Assembly: GCA_031551485.1 (NCBI GenBank)
Contig: JAVBNO010000031.1
Location: 19,942-83,941 of the forward strand
Source: JAVBNO01 sp031551485
Lineage (GTDB): Bacteria; Bacillota; Clostridia; Oscillospirales; Ruminococcaceae
DNA length: 64,000 nucleotides
Direction of reading: 5' to 3'
Below the pieces are notes generated by a model. That model saw only the letters and a program-made list of their open reading frames with translations. It searched no databases and had not been told where the DNA came from. Made by a program: the position numbers and the translations under genes. How positions within the stretch are numbered: the stretch's first letter is position 1; each line of letters opens with the position of its first letter. Below are positions 50,774 to 60,624 of this stretch, piece after piece.

Positions 50774-53700
50774 ATGAGATTACGTGCGCTGGAAATGCAG
50801 GGATTCAAATCCTTTCCAGACAAAACAAAGCTGACCTTCAACGATGGGATCACCGCCATTGTGGGTCCCAATGGCAGCGGCAAAAGTAACATCAGCGACT
50901 GTGTCCGCTGGGTATTTGGCGAGCAGTCCAGCAAAACGCTGCGCGGCGCCAAAATGGAGGATGTTATTTTCGGCGGTACCCAGCTGCGCAAGCCCACCGG
51001 CTTTGCCTGGGTTTCCCTTATTATTGACAACACCGACCGCACATTGGCGGTGGAGCAGGATGAAGTTATTGTCACCCGCAAACTTTATCGTTCGGGCGAA
51101 AGCGAATATCGCATCAATCAGGACATGGTGCGGCTTAAGGACATTGTAGAGCTGTTCATGGATACCGGCCTTGGGCGTGACGGTTACTCGATCATTGGCC
51201 AAGGGCGTATTGCCGAAATTGTGGGCGCCAAAAGCACCCAGCGCCGCGAAATCTTCGAGGAAGCGGCAGGCATTGCCAAATACCGCTTCCGCAAGACCGA
51301 GGCGGAACGCCGCCTGCTGTATGCCGAAGAAAACCTTGTGCGCCTGCGGGATATTTTAGGCGAACTGGAAGACCGGGTCGAGCCACTGCGTATTCAGTCC
51401 CAAAAAGCCGTGCAGTTCGTGGCCATGGCGGAAGAAAAGAAAGTACTGGAAATTTCCCTGTGGATGGAGACTATGGAGAAACTGCGGGGTCAGGTCAAAG
51501 AGCAGGAGGATAAAATCCTTTTATGCAAAAATGATCATGACTCGTTGGAGAATCAAATTCGCCAAATCGACACCACCCTGGAGGAACTGGCCGCCCGCCG
51601 ACAGGACATTGACGTTTTTATTGACAACAGCCGCAAACGCATTGAGGAGCTGCAGGCCAATTTAGGCAACAGCAAATCAGACATTGCGGTTATGGAAAAC
51701 AACATCGCCCGCAACAACGAAGCTGCGGAGGAAATTGTTCGCCAATTAAATTCCCAGGGGGAAACAGGTACCCAGCTGGATGAACAAATTGCCGAGCGGG
51801 CAGGGAAGATTGAAGCCGTTTGCAGCGAAATTGACAGGCTAAACGGGCAGATTACCCAGGTTACCGCCCTTGTTGAACAGGCGCGTTCGCTGGAAGCCGA
51901 GGCCGAGCTGCGCATCGAGTCCTTGAAATCCCAGCGGTTCGAAATGCGCCAGGGCGTGTCCAAGGCCCAGTTAGACAGCGTGGCCGCCGCATCCCTTATT
52001 GAAGAGATTATTGAACGCACCGGCCAGCTAAAGGAATCTTCCCAACAAAAAGATGAAAATCTTGTTCGCCTACGCAAAGAATTGGACGATGCCACCGCCT
52101 TTATTGGGGAACTGCAGGATCAGATTCATGTGCTGGAAAACTCCCGGGGCGGCTACGATATGAAGCTTACCTCCCGGCGGCAAAAAATTGCCACCCTACA
52201 AAATGAGCAAAAGGGCCTGGATGACAAAGCCGGCACCCTTTTACAGCGGGCCCAGGTCATGGAGGACATGGAAAAAAACATGGAGGGCTTTGGCTCCGCC
52301 ATCCGTTATGTCATGCGCCAGTCTGAAACAGGCGCTTTGCGGGGGGTTGTGGGCCCCATTTCCACCCTCATCACCGCCGGTGATGAATATGCGGTGGCAG
52401 TGGAAATTGCCCTTGGCGCTGCCATGCAAAACGTAGTGGTGGAAAACGAAGACAGTGCCAAACAGGCCATTCAGATGCTGGCTCAGTCCAAGACCGGCCG
52501 CGCCACCTTTTTACCCATCACATCGGTCAAAGGCAGTCGGCTGGATACCAGAGGCTTCGAGAAGCAAAACGGATATATCGGCCTTGCCAGTGAACTTGTG
52601 CGCTACGATGCCCGTTTTACCGGTGTTGTCGATTGGCTTTTAGGCCGCATTGCTGTCACCGATACCCTGGACCATGCCGTCCAAATGGCCAAGGCCAACG
52701 GCTATAAATTCCGTATCGTGACATTGGATGGCCAGGTCGTCAACTCGGGCGGTTCCCTCACCGGCGGTTACGTAGCCCGGAGCGCCGGCATTTTAGGACG
52801 CAAAAGCGAAATTGAAAAACTTAAGGCCCAGGCAGAGGAATTTGTGGAAAAATCCCGCCAAATTGAAGGCCAAATCAAAGAAGAGGCTCAACAGCTGGCC
52901 GCATTGGAAGCTGCGGTGGAAGGTATCGAGGCCGAAATGCAAACGGCCAAAGAGGACCTGTTGCGAGCGCAGGCGGAGCACCGCCGGCTTACTCTCAGCA
53001 CCGAAGAAGCGCTGCAAACCCACAAGGCCGCCACCCGGGAATATGATACATTGGCGGCGCGGCTTACCGAGCTGCAAGCCCAAAATCTATCGTCGGACGA
53101 AGCTGTCGCCAGCATTAACAACCAGCTGGTCGAAATTGAAAAAGAACTTGTGGTGCGCGCCAAAGAGCGTGATGATGCAGACGCCGAAGCGGACCGGCAG
53201 GGAGAGGCAGTCAAAGAGCTGCAAATTCTGCTGCTCAGCCAACAAAAAGACAAAGAGTCGTTGGAAACACAGCTTTCCGAACTGCGGCAGCGGCAGGAAG
53301 GCCATAACCTTCAGCTTTCGGATATGAAAGAGCGGCTGGAAAGTTATCGCCAGCAAAACGAAGAGATTCGTGCCGGCATTGAAGCCCGCATTGCCCAAAG
53401 CGGCGAAGAAACCCAAGTGATCGACCGGATAAGCCAGCAAATTGAAGACAAAACCAAGGAACGCCTTTCCTGCGAGCAGAAGGATGCCGAACTCAATCGG
53501 GAGCGGCGGAACTTTTCCGACAACATGGGCGGCATTTCCGGCGAATTGGGGCGCTTGGAAGAACGCTACAAAAACATGATGGAAGAAATGGATAATATTG
53601 TAAACAAGCTATGGGAAGACTACGAAATGTCCCGTACCCAGGCACTGGAAATTGCTGTAAAGCTAGAAGACTTGTCAGCTGCTCAAAAGCGTTTGACTGA

Positions 53701-54343
53701 CCTTCGTGGCAAAATTAAAGCGTTAGGCAATGTGAACGTGGGCGCCATTGAAGAGTATAAGGAAGTATCTGAGCGTTACACCTTTCTCAAAGCGCAGGTG
53801 GAAGACATTGAAAGCTCCAAAGCGGAGCTGAGCCGCATTATCGCCGAGCTTACCGCCGACATGTGTCAATTGTTCAGCGATAAATTTACCCGCATTAACG
53901 ACCAGTTCAGCCGGATTTTTGTGGAGCTTTTTGGCGGCGGCAAAGCGCGGCTGGAACTTTCGGACGAATCGGATGTGCTGGAAAGCGGCATTGAAATTTT
54001 TGTCCAGCCCCCGGGCAAACTCATTAAGAACCTGTCGTCGCTGTCGGGTGGCGAGCAAGCCTTTGTGGCCATTGCCATCTACTTTGCCATCTTAAAAGTC
54101 AGCCCTGCGCCTTTTTGCCTGATTGACGAAATCGAGGCGGCGCTGGACGATGTCAACGTAGGCAAGTTTGCGGCTTATCTGCGGCGGATGACAAAACGCA
54201 CTCAGTTTATCGCCATCACCCACCGCCGCGGTACCATGGAGGAAGCGGATGTGCTCTATGGCGTCACCATGCAGGAGGAGGGCGTCTCCAAAATGCTGAA
54301 ACTGGATGTGACGGAAATTGAAAGCAAGCTGGGTATTAAGTAA
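50774..54343 (+). CDS. smc: Chromosome segregation protein SMC
   Basis: Condensin ATPase that compacts the nucleoid with ScpAB, 1189 residues. The N-terminal head has Walker A GPNGSGKSNISD near residue 32-40 and DGYSIIGQGRIAEIV. A long coiled coil extends to about 500, the SMC hinge is about 500-660 (RGVVGPISTLI, GGSLTGGYVARSAGILGRKSEI), and the second coil extends to about 1000. The C-terminal head has the ABC signature LSSLSGGEQAFVAIAI and Walker B CLIDEIEAALDDVN. Full length. Start ATG with GGGGAGA upstream; ftsY follows 18 bases later. Confidence 0.98.
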   Translation: MRLRALEMQGFKSFPDKTKLTFNDGITAIVGPNGSGKSNISDCVRWVFGEQSSKTLRGAKMEDVIFGGTQLRKPTGFAWVSLIIDNTDRTLAVEQDEVIVTRKLYRSGESEYRINQDMVRLKDIVELFMDTGLGRDGYSIIGQGRIAEIVGAKSTQRREIFEEAAGIAKYRFRKTEAERRLLYAEENLVRLRDILGELEDRVEPLRIQSQKAVQFVAMAEEKKVLEISLWMETMEKLRGQVKEQEDKILLCKNDHDSLENQIRQIDTTLEELAARRQDIDVFIDNSRKRIEELQANLGNSKSDIAVMENNIARNNEAAEEIVRQLNSQGETGTQLDEQIAERAGKIEAVCSEIDRLNGQITQVTALVEQARSLEAEAELRIESLKSQRFEMRQGVSKAQLDSVAAASLIEEIIERTGQLKESSQQKDENLVRLRKELDDATAFIGELQDQIHVLENSRGGYDMKLTSRRQKIATLQNEQKGLDDKAGTLLQRAQVMEDMEKNMEGFGSAIRYVMRQSETGALRGVVGPISTLITAGDEYAVAVEIALGAAMQNVVVENEDSAKQAIQMLAQSKTGRATFLPITSVKGSRLDTRGFEKQNGYIGLASELVRYDARFTGVVDWLLGRIAVTDTLDHAVQMAKANGYKFRIVTLDGQVVNSGGSLTGGYVARSAGILGRKSEIEKLKAQAEEFVEKSRQIEGQIKEEAQQLAALEAAVEGIEAEMQTAKEDLLRAQAEHRRLTLSTEEALQTHKAATREYDTLAARLTELQAQNLSSDEAVASINNQLVEIEKELVVRAKERDDADAEADRQGEAVKELQILLLSQQKDKESLETQLSELRQRQEGHNLQLSDMKERLESYRQQNEEIRAGIEARIAQSGEETQVIDRISQQIEDKTKERLSCEQKDAELNRERRNFSDNMGGISGELGRLEERYKNMMEEMDNIVNKLWEDYEMSRTQALEIAVKLEDLSAAQKRLTDLRGKIKALGNVNVGAIEEYKEVSERYTFLKAQVEDIESSKAELSRIIAELTADMCQLFSDKFTRINDQFSRIFVELFGGGKARLELSDESDVLESGIEIFVQPPGKLIKNLSSLSGGEQAFVAIAIYFAILKVSPAPFCLIDEIEAALDDVNVGKFAAYLRRMTKRTQFIAITHRRGTMEEADVLYGVTMQEEGVSKMLKLDVTEIESKLGIK

Positions 54344-54361
54344 GAGGAAAGAGGAATTGCA

Positions 54362-55285
54362 TTGGGTTTATTTGGTAAGATCGGGGAAGGGCTGCGTAAA
54401 ACATCCCAAAACTTTGTAAATGGTTTTGACGGCATGCTGGGCAGCTTTCACCGCATCGATGACGATATGCTGGAAGAGCTGGAGGAACTGCTCATCCTGG
54501 CGGATGTAGGGGTGGAAACTTCGGCCAAAATCACTACAAGCCTTAAGGCCAAAGTGAAACAAAAAGGAGCCAAAAGCCCGGCGGATGTCAAACCCCTTTT
54601 GGCCGAAGTGATTGAAGAGATGCTGGGCCCGGATGAAGGGCTGGATTTATCCACCACCCCGGCTGTAGTGCTGGTGATTGGTGTAAACGGAGTGGGCAAA
54701 ACCACCACCATTGGCAAATTGGCTTGCGCCATCAAAGAGGAGGGCAAAACCGTTCTATTGGGCGCGGCGGACACCTTCCGGGCCGCCGCCATTGAGCAGC
54801 TGGAGATTTGGGCCAAGCGAGCTGACGCGGCGCTGATTAAGCACAGCGAAGGCGCCGACCCTGCGGCAGTCGTTTTTGACAGCATTAACGCCGGCAAAGC
54901 CAGGGGTGCCGACGTCATCATCTGCGACACAGCGGGGCGTCTTCACAACAAAAAAAACCTGATGGATGAACTTCAAAAAATCTCCCGCATCATTGAAAAG
55001 GAAGCGCCGGATTGCGCCAAAGAGGTGCTGCTGGTGATCGACGCCACCACCGGACAAAACGGCGTTGCCCAGGCCAAGCAGTTTCAAGAGGCGGCGGGCA
55101 TCACAGGCATTATTCTTACCAAATTGGACGGCACGGCCAAAGGCGGCGTTGTCATTGCCATCCGGGATCAAATTGGTGTGCCCATCAAATACGTTGGGGT
55201 CGGGGAGCAGCTGGGCGATCTGCGGCCTTTTTGCGCCCGGGACTTTGCTGGCGCACTTTTGAACCTTGAGGATGAATCCATATGA
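54362..55285 (+). CDS. ftsY: Signal recognition particle receptor FtsY
   Basis: The membrane-associated SRP receptor GTPase, 307 residues. There is almost no acidic A domain; the N-domain helices start at once (KTSQNFVNGFDGMLGSF). The G domain has G1 GVNGVGKTTTIGKLA at about 107-121, DTFRAAAIEQLEIW, G3 DTAGR, G4 TKLDG and the closing GVGEQLGDLRPF. The short N-terminus is common in Firmicutes. Start TTG 54362 with GAGGAATT upstream. The stop overlaps rdgB by 4 bases (ATGA). Confidence 0.97.
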   Translation: MGLFGKIGEGLRKTSQNFVNGFDGMLGSFHRIDDDMLEELEELLILADVGVETSAKITTSLKAKVKQKGAKSPADVKPLLAEVIEEMLGPDEGLDLSTTPAVVLVIGVNGVGKTTTIGKLACAIKEEGKTVLLGAADTFRAAAIEQLEIWAKRADAALIKHSEGADPAAVVFDSINAGKARGADVIICDTAGRLHNKKNLMDELQKISRIIEKEAPDCAKEVLLVIDATTGQNGVAQAKQFQEAAGITGIILTKLDGTAKGGVVIAIRDQIGVPIKYVGVGEQLGDLRPFCARDFAGALLNLEDESI

Positions 55286-55875
55286 CCGATATCATTGTCG
55301 CCACCGGCAATCCTCATAAAGTGGAAGAATTTGACCGGATTTTGTCCCCGTTGGGTTACCGTGTGCGTCCCCAAAGCGCAGTCTGCCCCGGTCTGGTGGT
55401 CGAGGAAACCGGCGCCACCTTTGCGGCCAACGCCCGGTTAAAAGCCGAAGGGGTTTTTCGCCTCACGGGCCTTCCCGCCATTGCCGACGATTCCGGCCTG
55501 TGCGTGAACGCGCTTGGCGGCCGCCCAGGGGTCTATTCCGCCCGCTACGGCGGTGACAATGCTTCCTATCCCGACAAAATGGCGATGCTTCTCCACGAGC
55601 TTGAAAGCGTTCCCCAGGAAAAAAGGCTAGCCCGTTTTGTATCCGCGATCTGCTGCGTCATGGGAGAAAACGATATTATCGAATGCGAAGGTGTCTGTGA
55701 GGGCAAAATTGCTTTTACCCCCTCCGGTTCCAGCGGTTTCGGGTATGATCCCATTTTTTTGGTAGATGATATCAGCTTTGCCGCCCTTTCCGGCGAAAAA
55801 AAAGATCAAATTAGCCATAGGGGACGAGCATTGCGCCAATTTTGTGGTATAATGGCAGAAAGAAGGAGCCGATAG
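55282..55875 (+). CDS. rdgB: XTP/dITP diphosphatase (RdgB/HAM1)
   Basis: Hydrolyses non-canonical purine triphosphates such as ITP and XTP, 197 residues. Opening IIVATGNPHKVEEFDRIL, then ETGATFAANARLKAEGVF, the signature LPAIADDSGLCVNALGGRPGVYSARYGG, and FTPSGSSGFGYDPIFLVDD, all typical. Active-site Lys, Glu and Asp residues are in these blocks. The start ATG lies within the ftsY stop (ATGA). It is followed 3 bases later by a yhbY-type gene. Confidence 0.96.
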   Translation: MTDIIVATGNPHKVEEFDRILSPLGYRVRPQSAVCPGLVVEETGATFAANARLKAEGVFRLTGLPAIADDSGLCVNALGGRPGVYSARYGGDNASYPDKMAMLLHELESVPQEKRLARFVSAICCVMGENDIIECEGVCEGKIAFTPSGSSGFGYDPIFLVDDISFAALSGEKKDQISHRGRALRQFCGIMAERRSR

Positions 55876-55878
55876 AAT

Positions 55879-56172
55879 TTGGAACTGACAAGTAAACAAC
55901 GCGCCAAACTGCGTGGCCTGGCCAACGGTTTGGACACGATATTGCAGGTGGGTAAGGGTGGCGTAAGCGCCCAGACGATCAAACAGGTGGACGATGCCCT
56001 GGAAGCCCGGGAGCTGATTAAGCTCCGTGTGCTGGAAACAGCCCCCCAAAGCGCCAGAGAGGCTGCCGAGGCGTTGGCAACAGAAACCAATGCGCAGGTG
56101 GTACAGGTCATCGGCAGCCGGTTTGTGCTGTACCGACGCCGCACCAAAAACAGTGTGATCTCACCAGATTGA
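55879..56172 (+). CDS. CRM-domain RNA-binding protein YhbY/YqeI
   Basis: A 97-residue single CRM domain protein that associates with the large ribosomal subunit precursor. The signature LTSKQRAKLRGLANGLDTILQVGKGGVSAQTIKQVDDALEARELIKLRVLE includes the GxxG-like loop VGKGGVS, and it ends in QVVQVIGSRFVLYRR. Start TTG 55879, with AGGAGCCG in the rdgB end about 12 bases upstream. The order yqeI-nadD-yqeK-rsfS is as in Bacillus, so the role in ribosome assembly or surveillance is probably shared. Confidence 0.93.
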   Translation: MELTSKQRAKLRGLANGLDTILQVGKGGVSAQTIKQVDDALEARELIKLRVLETAPQSAREAAEALATETNAQVVQVIGSRFVLYRRRTKNSVISPD

Positions 56173-56202
56173 CGACATATGCAGCAAAAGGGGAGAGGGA
56201 GC

Positions 56203-56808
56203 TTGGGCAAAATCGGTATTTTCGGCGGTACCTTCAACCCCATCCATAAAGGGCATATGCGGGCCGCTTTGGCGGCGCGACGCATGTTGGGGTTGGACAC
56301 ACTGCTGCTTATTCCCACCCATATACCGCCCCATAAGTCTTCCGCCGATGTTGTCGCCGGGGAACACAGGCTCAATATGTGCGCGCTGGCCGCTCGCCCC
56401 CATCCCTTTGTCCAGGTCAGCGATATCGAGCTTACCCAGGCCGGCCCCAGTTATACCATTTACACGCTGGAACAGCTGGCCGCCCAATATCCGGGCGACA
56501 CGCTGTATTTGATTATTGGCAGTGACATGCTTTTGACTTTCTCCCAGTGGTACCGGTGGCAAGATATACTAAGGCAATCGGTCATTGTGGGTATATCTCG
56601 TAAACACGAGGATGAAAACCGCCTTTCACAAGCGGTCGATACCCTCAGGCCTGCGGGTGGCAACGTTATCTTGTTGGATACGCCGGTTTATGCGATGTCC
56701 TCAACCCAAATCCGCGAGAGCATTCGAACTCATGAGAACACGACGCGCTTTTTGCACAAGAATGTGTACCGTTATATCTGTGATCATCAGCTTTATTTCG
56801 AGCCATAA
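56203..56808 (+). CDS. nadD: Nicotinate-nucleotide adenylyltransferase
   Basis: Adenylates nicotinate mononucleotide in NAD synthesis, 201 residues. The nucleotidyltransferase signature is IGIFGGTFNPIHKGHMRAA (GGTFNPIHxGH), then LIPTHIPPHK, TLYLIIGSDML, and the C-terminal SSTQIRESI. Start TTG 56203 is 7 bases after AGGGGAG. An ATG at 56179 in frame has no ribosome binding site and would add eight residues absent from homologs. It lies between yhbY and yqeK, the usual order in Firmicutes. Confidence 0.95.
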   Translation: MGKIGIFGGTFNPIHKGHMRAALAARRMLGLDTLLLIPTHIPPHKSSADVVAGEHRLNMCALAARPHPFVQVSDIELTQAGPSYTIYTLEQLAAQYPGDTLYLIIGSDMLLTFSQWYRWQDILRQSVIVGISRKHEDENRLSQAVDTLRPAGGNVILLDTPVYAMSSTQIRESIRTHENTTRFLHKNVYRYICDHQLYFEP

Positions 56809-56886
56809 AGAGCAAACAGGGATAGAATGATACTTCACCAAAAACAAGGCAATCGCTTTGTTTTGGCACAAGAGGAGGAACCGACT

Positions 56887-57561
56887 TTGCAAAGCTACGA
56901 AGAAATTGTCAAACTAATGGTCAGCGAAAAACGTTTCTACCATTCCCAATGTGTGGCAAGAGAAGCGATGCGGCTGGCGTCCATTTACGGCGAAGACGCC
57001 AAGCGCGCTTACACAGCAGCTATTTTGCATGATATTTGCAAGGATTTCCCCCGTTCCGTTTTATTGCAAATGATGGTGAAAGCTGGTATAATCTGTGACA
57101 ATGTCACCTTCCGGCAGCCGCAAATCTGGCACGGCATTGCCGGCGCCGTCTTTGCCGAGCAACAGCTGAATATCACCGATCCGGACATCCTTAACGCCAT
57201 CCGGTATCACACCACCGCCCGGGCGGGTATGTCTCGCTTGGAACAAATCATCTATGTGGCTGATTTAACGTCGTCGGATCGCCATTTTCCCGAGGTGGAT
57301 GCGTTGCGGCGCCTTGCGGAACGGTCACTGGATGAAGCAATGCTCAATTCCCTGAGCTTTATTGTGGAAGATTTTGCCCGTCAGTGTATGGAAATCTGTC
57401 CCGATACATACAATGCCTACAACGAGTACTGCACCCGGGCCGGTCAGGGTGGCTTGGACCAGCTTGTATACCCGGTCCAACAGCAAGAGCCAAAACAGGA
57501 GGAGAAAAAGCCGTTGGATTTCAAGGATATTTGGCCCGGAAACGTCCGCAGCGCCTTCTAA
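56887..57561 (+). CDS. yqeK: HD-domain Ap4A hydrolase YqeK
   Basis: Symmetrical diadenosine tetraphosphate hydrolase, 224 residues. The HD signature is complete: HSQCVAREAMRLA, ILHDICKDFP (HD), WHGIAGAVFAEQ, and IRYHTTARAGMSRLEQIIYVADLTSSDR. About 30 C-terminal residues rich in Gln and Lys (PVQQQEPKQEEKKPLDF) extend past the family core. I chose TTG 56887, which has AGGAGG 8 bases upstream and gives MQSYEEIVKL. An ATG 60 bases earlier in frame would add 20 residues not in the family. The yqeK-rsfS order is conserved. Confidence 0.94.
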   Translation: MQSYEEIVKLMVSEKRFYHSQCVAREAMRLASIYGEDAKRAYTAAILHDICKDFPRSVLLQMMVKAGIICDNVTFRQPQIWHGIAGAVFAEQQLNITDPDILNAIRYHTTARAGMSRLEQIIYVADLTSSDRHFPEVDALRRLAERSLDEAMLNSLSFIVEDFARQCMEICPDTYNAYNEYCTRAGQGGLDQLVYPVQQQEPKQEEKKPLDFKDIWPGNVRSAF

Positions 57562-57631
57562 AACAAGGCTTTCTATTTTATTTTACAGGACAAGCATTGT
57601 CATGGAACCCATAAGGAGTGAATGCAGTAGC

Positions 57632-57991
57632 ATGACATCGATCGAACTGGCCAAAAAAGTGGCCGGCATATTGGATAGCAAGAAAGCCACCGACGTGGTG
57701 GTCATCGATATCCGCAAACTCACCACCCTGGGCGACTATTTTGTCGTCGCCTCGGGCACCAGCACCACCCAAGTCAAAGCATTGGTCGACGAAGTGGACA
57801 AACAGCTTTCGGCGGCCGGCCTGGAACCCAAGCGGGTGGAAGGCTATAACTCCGCCGCGTGGATTCTCATGGATTATTATGAGGTCATCATTCACGTGTT
57901 TTATCAGGAAACACGTGAGTTTTATGCACTGGAGCGCTTGTGGTCGGATGCACCTCGTGTGGATATCAGCAATATCATTCAAGCAGATTAA
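57632..57991 (+). CDS. rsfS: Ribosome silencing factor RsfS
   Basis: Binds L14 and blocks subunit joining in starvation, 119 residues. The family text is complete: KKATDVVVIDIRKLTTLGDYFVVASGTSTTQVKALVDEV, then RVEGYNSAAWILMDYYEVIIHVFYQETREFYALERLWSDA. The start ATG at 57632 has AAGGAG about 13 bases upstream, a bit long; no better in-frame start exists. It lies between yqeK and leuS. Confidence 0.97.
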   Translation: MTSIELAKKVAGILDSKKATDVVVIDIRKLTTLGDYFVVASGTSTTQVKALVDEVDKQLSAAGLEPKRVEGYNSAAWILMDYYEVIIHVFYQETREFYALERLWSDAPRVDISNIIQAD

Positions 57992-58035
57992 AACATCTTC
58001 ACCATATTTGTCAATGAACGAGGGGGCCGGCATTT

Positions 58036-60441
58036 TTGAAATACCAGCACAAAGACATCGAAAAAAAATGGCAGAAATTCTGGGATCAGAACAATACGTT
58101 TGCAGCGTTGCAGGATTATAAAAAGCCTAAATTCTATGCGCTTGTAGAGTTCCCCTATCCTTCCGGCCAAGGGCTGCATGTAGGTCATCCCCGCTCTTAT
58201 ACGGCGCTTGACATTGTCTCCCGCAAAAAGCGGATGCAGGGCTACAATGTGCTGTATCCCATGGGTTGGGACGCCTTTGGCTTGCCCACCGAAAATTATG
58301 CCATCAAAAATAAAATTCACCCCGAGCAGGTCACTGTGGAAAATGTGGCCCGTTTTAAAGCACAGCTTCAATCGCTGGGCCTCAGTTTCGACTGGTCACG
58401 AGAAGTGAACACAACCGATCCGGCTTATTACAAATGGACCCAATGGATTTTTCTCCAGCTTTTTAAACATAATCTGGCCTATAAAAAAGAAATGGCCGTC
58501 AACTGGTGTACTTCCTGTAAATGTGTTTTGGCCAACGAGGAAGTGGTGAACGGCGTCTGCGAACGTTGTGCCAGCGAGGTCGTGCGCAAGGTCAAAAGCC
58601 AGTGGATGCTTAAAATTACCGCCTATGCTCAGCGGCTGATTGACGATCTGGAACTCGTGAACTACATCGAGCGGGTCAAAATATCCCAGCGCAACTGGAT
58701 TGGGCGTTCCACCGGCGCCGAAGTCGATTTCGGCACCACAGTGGGCGACACACTGCGCGTATTCACAACCAGAGCCGATACGCTTTTCGGTGCCACCCAT
58801 ATGGTTATCGCCCCAGAGCATCCGCTTTTGGAAGGCTGGGCCGACCGCATTACCAACTGGGAAGAGGTAGCCGCTTATCGTGAAATATCTGCCCGCAAAT
58901 CGGATTTTGAGCGCACCGAAGTCGTCAAAGAAAAAACAGGTGTGGAAATCAAGGGCATACGTGGTATTAATCCCGCCAATGGCGCGGAAATTCCCATTTT
59001 TGTGGCCGACTACGTGCTGGTCACCTATGGTACCGGCGCCATTATGGCGGTACCCGGCCACGATACCCGCGACTGGGAATTTGCCCGAAAATTTGGCCTT
59101 CCTATCATCGAGGTCGTTGCCGGCGGGCAAGTGGAAAAAGAAGCCTATGTGGATTGCGATACAGGCACCATGGTCAATTCCGGCTTTTTAGACGGTCTTT
59201 CGGTGGATGATGCCAAGGTGAAAATGACCGAATGGCTGGCGCAAAAGGGAAGAGGAGAGGCCAAAGTCAACTATAAGCTGCGGGATTGGGTTTTCTCCCG
59301 CCAGCGTTACTGGGGTGAGCCCATCCCTCTTGTGCATTGTGAAAAGTGCGGCTATGTAGCATTGCCGGAAAGTGAGTTGCCCCTGCGGCTGCCGGAGGTG
59401 GAATCCTACGAACCTACCGAAACCGGTGAATCTCCCTTGGCTAAAATGACCGACTGGGTCAACACCACCTGCCCCCATTGCGGGGGTCCCGCTAAACGCG
59501 AGACGGACACCATGCCCCAGTGGGCCGGTTCCTCCTGGTATTTTTTGCGTTATTGCGACCCCCATAACGATATGGCGTTGGCCGCCAAAGAGGCGCTGGA
59601 CTATTGGATGCCGGTTGACTGGTACAACGGTGGCATGGAACATACCACTCTCCACCTTTTATACTCCCGCTTCTGGCATAAATTCCTCTATGATATCGGT
59701 GTTGTCCGCGATCCGGAGCCTTACGCCAAGCGCACCAGCCATGGTATGATCTTGGGCGAAAACGGTGAAAAAATGAGCAAGTCCCGGGGCAATGTCGTTA
59801 ATCCGGACGAAATTATCGAGACTTACGGTGCCGATACCATGCGCCTCTATGAGATGTTTATCGGCGACTTTGAAAAAAGCGCCCCCTGGAGCGCCGCCTC
59901 TGTCAAAGGCTGCCGCCGCTTTTTGGAACGGGTGTGGAGCTTGCAAGAGATCGTCACCAAAGCGGGTGGCTTTTCTCATGAATTGGAAAGCGGTTTTCAC
60001 AAACTCATCAAAAAAGTAACGGAAGATATCGAGAATCTAAAGTTTAATACTGCCATCGCCGCAATGATGGGTCTGCTCAATGATATTACTGACAAGGGTA
60101 GTCTCACCCGGGATGAATATAAAACTTTTTTGTTGCTTCTCAATCCCTTTGCGCCCCACATAACCGAGGAACTTTGGGAAATCCTGAAAGAGGACGGAAT
60201 CGTCTCGGTACAAAAATGGCCTGAATATGACGAGGCCAAATGCCGGGATGCCCAAGTGGAAATTGCGGTGCAGGTTTGCGGCAAAATCCGCGGTCGTCTT
60301 ATTATCGATGCTGTCGCCTCCGAAGATGTGGTTGTGGAGCTGGCCCAAAGCGATGCCGGCATTCATGCGGCGCTTCAGGGCAAAAAAATTGTTAAGACCA
60401 TTTATGTGCCGGGTAAACTTCTCAATTTCGTGGTGAAATAG
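58036..60441 (+). CDS. leuS: Leucine--tRNA ligase
   Basis: Class Ia synthetase, 801 residues. HIGH-type motif HVGH in PSGQGLHVGHPRSY at about 42-55, the CP1 editing domain at about 220-400 (VFTTRADTLFGATHMVIAPEHP, TGAIMAVPGHDTRDWEFA), and KMSKS at 579-583. The zinc-like Cys cluster in NWCTSCKCVLANEEV...CERC lies in the connective region. Start TTG 58036; AGGGGG lies about 11 bases upstream. Unlike pheST, no T-box leader is seen before leuS (44-base gap to rsfS), so here the Leu T-box regulates an acyl-CoA synthetase but not the cognate tRNA ligase. Confidence 0.97.
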   Translation: MKYQHKDIEKKWQKFWDQNNTFAALQDYKKPKFYALVEFPYPSGQGLHVGHPRSYTALDIVSRKKRMQGYNVLYPMGWDAFGLPTENYAIKNKIHPEQVTVENVARFKAQLQSLGLSFDWSREVNTTDPAYYKWTQWIFLQLFKHNLAYKKEMAVNWCTSCKCVLANEEVVNGVCERCASEVVRKVKSQWMLKITAYAQRLIDDLELVNYIERVKISQRNWIGRSTGAEVDFGTTVGDTLRVFTTRADTLFGATHMVIAPEHPLLEGWADRITNWEEVAAYREISARKSDFERTEVVKEKTGVEIKGIRGINPANGAEIPIFVADYVLVTYGTGAIMAVPGHDTRDWEFARKFGLPIIEVVAGGQVEKEAYVDCDTGTMVNSGFLDGLSVDDAKVKMTEWLAQKGRGEAKVNYKLRDWVFSRQRYWGEPIPLVHCEKCGYVALPESELPLRLPEVESYEPTETGESPLAKMTDWVNTTCPHCGGPAKRETDTMPQWAGSSWYFLRYCDPHNDMALAAKEALDYWMPVDWYNGGMEHTTLHLLYSRFWHKFLYDIGVVRDPEPYAKRTSHGMILGENGEKMSKSRGNVVNPDEIIETYGADTMRLYEMFIGDFEKSAPWSAASVKGCRRFLERVWSLQEIVTKAGGFSHELESGFHKLIKKVTEDIENLKFNTAIAAMMGLLNDITDKGSLTRDEYKTFLLLLNPFAPHITEELWEILKEDGIVSVQKWPEYDEAKCRDAQVEIAVQVCGKIRGRLIIDAVASEDVVVELAQSDAGIHAALQGKKIVKTIYVPGKLLNFVVK

Positions 60442-60534
60442 ACATCTACGCTATATCTTGCTTGTGAAACCCAATTGCCTGTCGTTTACCATGCAAATTG
60501 TATGAAAAGACGATAATTTCACCCCCAAAATGAC

Positions 60535-60564
60535 TTGACATTGTAAAATCTGTCATAGTATAAT
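60535..60564 (+). promoter_or_regulatory. Strong sigma-A promoter for rpsU
   Basis: Consensus TTGACA at 60535-60540 and consensus TATAAT at 60559-60564 with an 18-base spacer. Confidence 0.9.
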
Positions 60565-60624
60565 ACAAATGTTATCCATGATGGATATAACTCCGGCCGT
60601 TTGGCGTGGGGAGGGAACAGGTAC

